From contig NZ_CP094241.1 of NCBI RefSeq assembly GCF_022749495.1, positions 496,001-560,000 on the forward strand: a stretch of DNA of 64,000 nucleotides. The letters run 5' to 3'. The notes under the pieces are model-generated. The model was given only the letters and a program-made list of their open reading frames with translations. It made no database searches and was not told the DNA's origin. This document shows positions 59,015 through 64,000 of this stretch, one piece after another. The stretch comes from Neisseria macacae ATCC 33926. Its GTDB lineage: Bacteria > Pseudomonadota > Gammaproteobacteria > Burkholderiales > Neisseriaceae. Position 1 is the stretch's first letter. Each line of letters opens with the position of its first letter. Made by a program: the position numbers and the translations under genes.

Positions 59015-60199
59015 TTAGCCGGTGAGTTGTTTGGTAATCAGTTTTTTCAGTGGCGGGAAGTTGTTGCTGGCACGCAATACCAAGCCGCGCAAGATTTTGG
59101 CGGGCGCGGTTTCATTGGTAAAGAGTTTGAGCAGCATATTGGTGCCGTGGTAAATCGGCTGGGCATGGAGCATATGCTTGGTGCTGTATTTTTCCAGCAG
59201 GCTGGCGGCGCCGATGTCTTGACCGCGTTGTTCCGCTTCGAGAACCAGTTTTGCCAAGAGGTCCGCGCTGGATAAACCCAAGTTGAAACCGTGTGCGGTA
59301 ACAGGGTGCATGCCTACGGCGGCGTCGCCGATTAAGGCGCTGCGTTTGCCATAGAAGCGTTGGGCAATCATGCCGACCAAGGGGTAGTTGTGAATAGTGC
59401 TGACCAATTCCATGTCGCCCAAACGGCCTTTGAGCTGCTCTTTGACGCTGGCTGCCAATTCTTCGGGAGACATTTTTTTGATGGTGTCTGCTTTGTCGCT
59501 ATCGACGGTAATGACTGTGTTGGTCAGGTGCTCTTCCAAAGGCAGCAGGGCGATGGTGCGGCCGTAGTGGAAGCATTCGTAAGCGGTATGCTGGTTGGAC
59601 AGGGTATGCTTCATGCGGCAGACAAACATGGTGCGGCTGTAATCGTGCATATCGGAGGAAATGCCCAGTTGTCGGCGGGTTTGGGAAAAGCGGCTGTCTG
59701 CTGCCAAGAGTAGGCGGCCGCTCAAAACTTCGCCGTTTTCCAAGATGACTTGGGCTTCGTCTTCGGAGGTTTTGACTTCTTTGACGCCCGTACCGGTCAG
59801 GATGGTAACGTTTTCCAGTTTGGATACGACTTCATAAGCAGCTTTGCGGATATTGTGGTTTGAAATCAGATAGCCTAAGCAGTCGGCAGGTTCACCGCGC
59901 GCTTGGGTCGGTTGCGGGAAGTGGAGTTGGTAATCGGACTGCCCGTTCAAGACTTTTGCATCGCGCAAGGGGTAAATTTCGTCTTTCGGAATCAAATCCC
60001 ACATGCCCAAGCGTTGCATAATTTCGCGGGACAGGTGGGTCAATGCGATTTCACGCCCGTCATAAGGAGGGTTTTGTAAAATTTCTAAAGGGCTTTTTTC
60101 AATCAGGGTGATTTTCAAACCGCTGCCGGCCAGTTCTGCGGCAAAACTCAACCCGGCAGGTCCTGCGCCGACGACAAGAATATCGCTGTGTAAGCTCAT
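59015..60199 (-). CDS. ubiM: FAD-dependent ubiquinone hydroxylase UbiM
   Basis: 394 aa flavoprotein of the UbiH/UbiF/UbiI group. FAD-binding GAGPAGLSFAAELAGSG at residues 11-27, GD motif ALIGDAAVGMHPVTAHGFNLGL near 285. In meningococcus the single-enzyme UbiM type hydroxylates the ubiquinone ring; this sequence matches that group from memory. Start codon 60199 gives a normal N-terminus. Confidence 0.85.
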   Translation of the reverse strand: MSLHSDILVVGAGPAGLSFAAELAGSGLKITLIEKSPLEILQNPPYDGREIALTHLSREIMQRLGMWDLIPKDEIYPLRDAKVLNGQSDYQLHFPQPTQARGEPADCLGYLISNHNIRKAAYEVVSKLENVTILTGTGVKEVKTSEDEAQVILENGEVLSGRLLLAADSRFSQTRRQLGISSDMHDYSRTMFVCRMKHTLSNQHTAYECFHYGRTIALLPLEEHLTNTVITVDSDKADTIKKMSPEELAASVKEQLKGRLGDMELVSTIHNYPLVGMIAQRFYGKRSALIGDAAVGMHPVTAHGFNLGLSSADLLAKLVLEAEQRGQDIGAASLLEKYSTKHMLHAQPIYHGTNMLLKLFTNETAPAKILRGLVLRASNNFPPLKKLITKQLTG

Positions 60200-60539
60200 G
60201 AGGCATCCTTTTTGTTAAAGGGGGACGGATAATTTCAGACGACCTTAAGTTTACTGTGTTTGAATGAGATAAGGGTAATCTGCATTGAGTAATTGATTAT
60301 AGCAAAAGTATCGATTGAGTAATTCAAGTATTTATATCGTGAATGATTTTTTACGCTGAGCTTAATGTAAGTCAATGGCGGCAATGTGTTGCGTATCATG
60401 CCATGTTTTAAAAACAATAAGTAGCGGCTATATGGGTTTGCTTTTTTCTTACGCCAGAGTATGGGAAGGATAAGATTATCATGAGGGCGAGGGGGTCGTC
60501 TGAAATTTTGTAGTAGCTTGGCTTTTAAGCAGTACAGTG
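60200..60539. other. Upstream region of ubiM
   Basis: 340 bp with two uptake sequences (about 60233 and 60495). No credible gene; short frames here are low-complexity. Confidence 0.5.
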
Positions 60540-60696
60540 TATAGTGGATCAACTTTAAACCAGTACGGCGTTGCCTCGCCTTAGCTCAAAGAGAACGATT
60601 CTCTAAGGTGCTGAAGCACCAAGTGAATCGGTTCCGTACTATCTGTACTGTCTGCGGCTTCGTCGCCTTGTCCTGATTTAAAGTTAATCCACTATA
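60540..60696. repeat. Correia element, full-length type, 157 bp
   Basis: Same orientation as the copy at 5702, with TATAGTGGATCAA at the left end. Confidence 0.94.
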
Positions 60697-60793
60697 GTTT
60701 CCTATCGTGTCTGTTGTATCGTGTGTTGCTTTGTTGTTTGCGCTGTTTAAGATTGAATCGGCGATGGCAAAATCATTGCCAACCCATACAAAC

Positions 60794-60826
60794 AAAAAAG
60801 CCGTATTCCCTAAGAAATACGGCTTT
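60794..60826 (-). terminator. Terminator of rplU-rpmA
   Basis: AAAGCCGTATT-CCCTAAG-AATACGGCTTT-type hairpin with an A-run on the left, so a T-run on the minus strand. Confidence 0.82.
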
Positions 60827-60849
60827 CTCAATATCACGATAAACTTGGA

Positions 60850-61122
60850 TTATTCTTCAGAACCGGTGTAAGGACGGATGCTGACCGTTTTACGGTTCAG
60901 CGCGCCTTTGGTTTTGAATTCAACATAACCGTCAACTTTGGCGAACAAAGTGTGGTCTTTGCCCATGCCTACGTTGTCGCCGGCATGGAATTTGGTACCG
61001 CGTTGGCGGACGATGATGGAACCTGCCGGAATCAGCTCGTTGCCGTAGGCTTTTACGCCCAAGCGTTTGGCTTCTGAATCGCGACCGTTGCGGGTGCTAC
61101 CGCCTGCTTTTTTACTTGCCAT
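60850..61122 (-). CDS. rpmA: 50S ribosomal protein L27
   Basis: 90 aa, starts MASKKAGGSTRNGRDSEAKR, with the conserved PAGSIIVRQRGTKFHAGDNVGMG. It reaches the peptidyl-transferase centre. Operon with rplU, 25 bp apart. Confidence 0.99.
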   Translation of the reverse strand: MASKKAGGSTRNGRDSEAKRLGVKAYGNELIPAGSIIVRQRGTKFHAGDNVGMGKDHTLFAKVDGYVEFKTKGALNRKTVSIRPYTGSEE

Positions 61123-61147
61123 TTGTAATACTCCTAAGTTTCAAAAA

Positions 61148-61456
61148 TTAGGCGATTGCCACGATTTCGATTTGGGTGAAATTTTGGCGATGGCCTTGGC
61201 GTTTTTGGTAGTGTTTACGGCGGCGCATTTTGAAAATGCGTACTTTCTCGCCGCGACCATGGGCTACTACTTTAGCTGTTACTTTTGCGCCTTCAATGAA
61301 AGGAGCGCCAACTTTTACAGATTCGCCGTCAGCAATCATCAAAACTTCGGTCAGTTCGATTTGGCTGTCGAGTTCGGCTGGTATCTGTTCTACTTTCAAT
61401 TTTTCGCCAACGGCAACTTTATATTGTTTGCCGCCGGTTTTTACGACCGCGTACAT
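61148..61456 (-). CDS. rplU: 50S ribosomal protein L21
   Basis: 102 aa, starts MYAVVKTGGKQYKVAVGEKL; the RRRKHYQKRQGHRQNFT segment near the C-terminus is the rRNA-binding signature. The frame is open to 61510 but the start at 61456 is universal. Confidence 0.99.
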   Translation of the reverse strand: MYAVVKTGGKQYKVAVGEKLKVEQIPAELDSQIELTEVLMIADGESVKVGAPFIEGAKVTAKVVAHGRGEKVRIFKMRRRKHYQKRQGHRQNFTQIEIVAIA

Positions 61457-61718
61457 ACTCAACTCCATGAGAATTATGGTTAATATCCCGCACACCATTG
61501 TGCGAAACACGAGATTCTATTGCTATTTGCCTGTTTTGTCAAAGTTTATTTCGTTTGTGGGGGCAGGGTCGTCTGAAAGATGTGTCAAACGGGCTTTGCT
61601 GCTATAATCGCGCGTTGGATTGCCGATATTTTTTATGCGGCAATATTATTTCCGCCTTATACCCAACCCATTTATTTATACGGCAAGCCTGCTTCATTTT
61701 GCCGACTGAGAATGTGTT

Positions 61719-62693
61719 ATGCTCGAAAACCTGCCTTATTTCCAACGCCATCTGCCTGAAGACCTTTCACGGGTCAATGAGGTGATCAACCAAGCGGTTC
61801 AGTCTGATGTTGCGCTGATTTCGCAAATCGGTACTTATATTATCAGTGCCGGCGGTAAGCGTCTGCGTCCAATTATGACGATTTTGGCAGGTAAGTCGGT
61901 CGGTTATGATGGAGATAAGCTGTATGCTTTGGCGGCAATGGTGGAATTTATCCACACTTCAACCCTGCTGCATGACGATGTTGTCGATGAAAGCGATTTG
62001 CGCCGCGGACGCGAAACGGCGAATAATCTGTTCGGCAACGCGGCGGCGGTGTTGGTCGGCGACTTTTTGTATACGCGCGCTTTCCAATTGATGGTTGATT
62101 CCGGCAGTATGCGCATTTTGGAAGTCATGGCGGATGCAACTAATATTATTGCTGAAGGCGAGGTCATGCAGCTGATGAACATCGGCAATACCGATATTAC
62201 CGAAGCGCAATATGTTCAAGTGATTCAATATAAAACGGCCAAATTGTTTGAAGCAGCTGCTCAGGTTGGTGCGATTTTGGGCAATGCCGCCCCCGAGCAT
62301 GAGCAGGCGTTGAAAGATTACGGTATGTATGTCGGTACGGCGTTCCAAATTATTGATGATGTTTTGGATTATTCGGGCGAAACCGAAGAAATCGGTAAAA
62401 ACGTCGGCGACGATTTGGCAGAAGGCAAACCGACTTTGCCGCTGATTTATCTGATGCGCAACGGTTCGAAACAAGTGGCTGACGATGTGCGCCACGCTTT
62501 GGAAAATGCGGATCGCGGCAGTTTCCAAAAAATCCATGATTATGTTGTCCATTCCGACGCGTTGACTTATTCGATTTCCGAAGCACGAAAAGCCGTTGAG
62601 CAAGCCGTGGCTTCTTTGGCAGTATTGCCTGATAGCGAAGTCAAGCAGGCGATGATTCAGTTGGCTGAGGAATCATTGGCACGGGTTTCTTAA
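61719..62693 (+). CDS. ispB: Octaprenyl diphosphate synthase IspB
   Basis: 324 aa. Polyprenyl synthase with first Asp-rich motif LLHDDVVDESDLRRG near residues 83-97 and second IIDDVLDYSGE near 211-221; GGKRLRP near 45. Makes the C40 side chain of ubiquinone-8. Typical position divergent from rplU-rpmA, as in many proteobacteria. Confidence 0.95.
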   Translation: MLENLPYFQRHLPEDLSRVNEVINQAVQSDVALISQIGTYIISAGGKRLRPIMTILAGKSVGYDGDKLYALAAMVEFIHTSTLLHDDVVDESDLRRGRETANNLFGNAAAVLVGDFLYTRAFQLMVDSGSMRILEVMADATNIIAEGEVMQLMNIGNTDITEAQYVQVIQYKTAKLFEAAAQVGAILGNAAPEHEQALKDYGMYVGTAFQIIDDVLDYSGETEEIGKNVGDDLAEGKPTLPLIYLMRNGSKQVADDVRHALENADRGSFQKIHDYVVHSDALTYSISEARKAVEQAVASLAVLPDSEVKQAMIQLAEESLARVS

Positions 62694-62698
62694 ATCCG

Positions 62699-63145
62699 AT
62701 GAATTTCAATTTCGTCCCGATGTTTTTGGTGACGCTGATTTTTCTCGGCGTCGTCAGCAACAACAACTCGATTACGATTTCCGCAGCAATTTTGCTGTTA
62801 ATGCAACAGACTGCTTTGTCGCAATATATTCCTTTCATGGAAAAACACGGCTTGCATTTTGGGATTATTTTGCTGACAATCGGGGTCTTAAGCCCGCTGG
62901 TTTCAGGGAAGGTTCAAATTCCGCCGCTGTCGGAGTTTGTCAATTTTAAAATGATTGCCGCCGTATTAATCGGCATCCTTGTCGCCTGGCTGGCAGGGCG
63001 CGGCGTACCGCTGATGAGCGAACAACCTGTTTTGGTAACAGGTCTTTTGATCGGTACGGTTATCGGTGTGGCGTTTATGGGCAGCATTCCGGTCGGTCCG
63101 CTGATTGCCGCAGGATTATTATCGTTTATTGCAGGAAAAGTTTAA
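62699..63145 (+). CDS. DUF441/UPF0756 membrane protein
   Basis: 148 aa with about four spans: MFLVTLIFLGVVSNNNSITI, FGIILLTIGVLSPLVSGKV, FKMIAAVLIGILVAWLAGRGV. Matches the YeaL-like DUF441 family, function unknown. The start lies 5 bp after the ispB stop, so probably co-transcribed. Confidence 0.9.
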   Translation: MNFNFVPMFLVTLIFLGVVSNNNSITISAAILLLMQQTALSQYIPFMEKHGLHFGIILLTIGVLSPLVSGKVQIPPLSEFVNFKMIAAVLIGILVAWLAGRGVPLMSEQPVLVTGLLIGTVIGVAFMGSIPVGPLIAAGLLSFIAGKV

Positions 63146-63149
63146 CACG

Positions 63150-63225
63150 CTCGCCATAGTTCAACGGATAGAACGTATGCCTCCTAAGCGTAAAATACAG
63201 GTTCGATTCCTGTTGGCGAGGCCAT
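63150..63225 (+). tRNA. tRNA-Arg (anticodon CCT)
   Basis: Acceptor CTCGCCA/TGGCGAG is perfect, anticodon stem TATGC/GCGTA with loop CTCCTAA gives anticodon CCT, T-arm ACAGG-TTCGATT-CCTGT, discriminator G and encoded CCA. It reads AGG codons, which are rare in this genome. Confidence 0.93.
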
Positions 63226-63233
63226 AAAACACA

Positions 63234-63269
63234 AAGAGGTCGTCTGAAATTTTCAGACGACCTCTTTGT
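63234..63269. terminator. Inverted uptake-sequence terminator after the tRNA
   Basis: AAAGAGGTCGTCTGAAA and TTTCAGACGACCTCTTT arms with a minimal loop. Confidence 0.75.
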
Positions 63270-63312
63270 ATTTTCTATGAACGGGAATCGTAAATCGTTC
63301 TGTCGAACTTCA

Positions 63313-63996
63313 TCAAGATTCTTGTGCCGGCTGCATCTGCTTTTGAGGATGTTGGGTGTGCAGTGTCGTCAGCTTCTTCGTCAAGATATTCAAAATCACG
63401 CCGTAGGCTGGCAGGAAGAAGAGGGTGCAGATGGTGAGTTTGAACAGATAATCGACAAAAGCGATGCCCTGCCAGTTTGCCGCCATAAATTCATCGCTGC
63501 TGGCGTAGAAGGCAATGGCGAAAAATACCAACGTATCCAATGCGTTGCCGATGACGGTTGATGCGGTCGGGGCAATCCACCACGCTTTCAGACGACGTAA
63601 TTTGTTGAACACAAAAATATCAAGGATTTGTCCGAGTGCGTAAGCGGCAAAGCTGGCTAAGGCGATGCGTCCGACAAAGGTGTTGAATTCGGACAGCGCG
63701 CCTAAGCCTGTCCAGCTGCCGTCGTGGAACAAAACGGAAAAGATGTAGGAAAGCAAAAGAGCGGGGAACATGACCCAAAAGATAATCCGCCGTGCCAAGT
63801 GCGAACCGAAAATGCGGACGGTCAGGTCGGTGGCAAGGAAAATGAAGGGAAAGGAAAACGCGCCCCAAGTGGTGTGGATGCCGAAAATTTGGAAGGGGAA
63901 CTGCACCAGATAGTTGCTGGCGGCAATGATGAGGATATGGAAAAGCACCAGCCAGAAGAGCGCCTTCTGTTGTTGCGCTGTTGTAAATTCGTACAT
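63313..63996 (-). CDS. Queuosine precursor transporter (YhhQ/VUT family)
   Basis: 227 aa with six or so spans. VUT-1 family features: FGIHTTWGAFSFPFIFLATDLTVRIFG near 40 and FNTFVGRIALASFAAYALGQILDIFVFNKLR near 120. YhhQ imports preQ0/preQ1 in E. coli; other vitamins are possible in this family. In-frame uptake sequence encodes LRRLKAWW. The start codon lies four bases from the window end. Confidence 0.9.
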   Translation of the reverse strand: MYEFTTAQQQKALFWLVLFHILIIAASNYLVQFPFQIFGIHTTWGAFSFPFIFLATDLTVRIFGSHLARRIIFWVMFPALLLSYIFSVLFHDGSWTGLGALSEFNTFVGRIALASFAAYALGQILDIFVFNKLRRLKAWWIAPTASTVIGNALDTLVFFAIAFYASSDEFMAANWQGIAFVDYLFKLTICTLFFLPAYGVILNILTKKLTTLHTQHPQKQMQPAQES

Positions 63997-64000
63997 GGAA

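Overview
The window is chromosomal DNA of a commensal Neisseria. It is saturated with the DNA uptake sequence AGGTCGTCTGAA, a dialect I associate with the mucosa/sicca/subflava type of commensal, whereas meningococcus and gonococcus mostly use ATGCCGTCTGAA. Many copies sit as inverted pairs behind genes and act as terminators. It also carries Correia (CREE/Nemis) elements, a neisserial DsbA with a CIHC active site, NadR/FarR, UbiM, DMP19 and the pilF-pilG-pilD cluster. No prophage, CRISPR array, IS element or rRNA operon was seen. The species is inferred from memory of these traits, not from a database.

Layout. 1-8.9 kb: apbE (cut by the window edge), a promoter-plus-terminator RNA upstream of metK, metK, a DUF1176 protein, ubiK, comM, a CREE, then a SPOR protein with dsbA, and uppP. 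9-20 kb: two small proteins, DMP19, ileS, gluconate kinase and permease, oligopeptidase A, a glycosyltransferase-like protein and an MscS channel. 20-25.4 kb: a His-rich metal-binding protein and the block pilF-pilG-pilD-coaE-yacG. 25.9-31.8 kb: a BamE-like lipoprotein, a YadA-type adhesin, Mrp/ApbC, MurU, and the hpaC-nadR pair. 32.1-33.2 kb: a small island with a different uptake-sequence dialect (GGCCGTCTGAA) and broken ends of an iron-siderophore ABC transporter (fetB/fetC type). 33.2-38.8 kb: a thioredoxin-like protein, membrane proteins, hpf and an intact rpoN, and cytochrome c peroxidase. 39-46 kb: gpsA, the zapB-like/zapA pair with 6S RNA, rplM-rpsI, rarD and uvrD. 46-50 kb: a RAYT transposase among REP repeats, two tandem type IV pilins and transaldolase. 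50-54 kb: the LPS block kdsD-kdsC-lptC-lptA-lptB. 54-56 kb: an AT-rich unknown lipoprotein and an SMI1/KNR4 immunity-type gene between REP units. 56-64 kb: glnE, ubiM, rplU-rpmA, ispB, a DUF441 protein, tRNA-Arg(CCT) and a YhhQ-type transporter.

How parts fit together. The most interesting link is between an intact sigma-54 gene (rpoN) and a good -24/-12 promoter (TTGGCACATCCCCTGCTT) upstream of the first pilin gene, with two near-identical 15-bp direct repeats 61 bp apart further upstream that look like activator sites. In the pathogenic species rpoN is a degenerate remnant. PilF, PilG and PilD in this window are assembly parts for the same pilus. The LPS genes form one pathway from Kdo synthesis to LPS export. 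UbiK, UbiM and IspB all belong to ubiquinone synthesis.

Other leads are the structured RNA upstream of metK, the foreign-dialect iron-transporter relic, the RAYT/REP system whose composite repeats bracket the SMI1 gene, and a duplicated His/Cys-rich protein with a palindrome in its upstream region.
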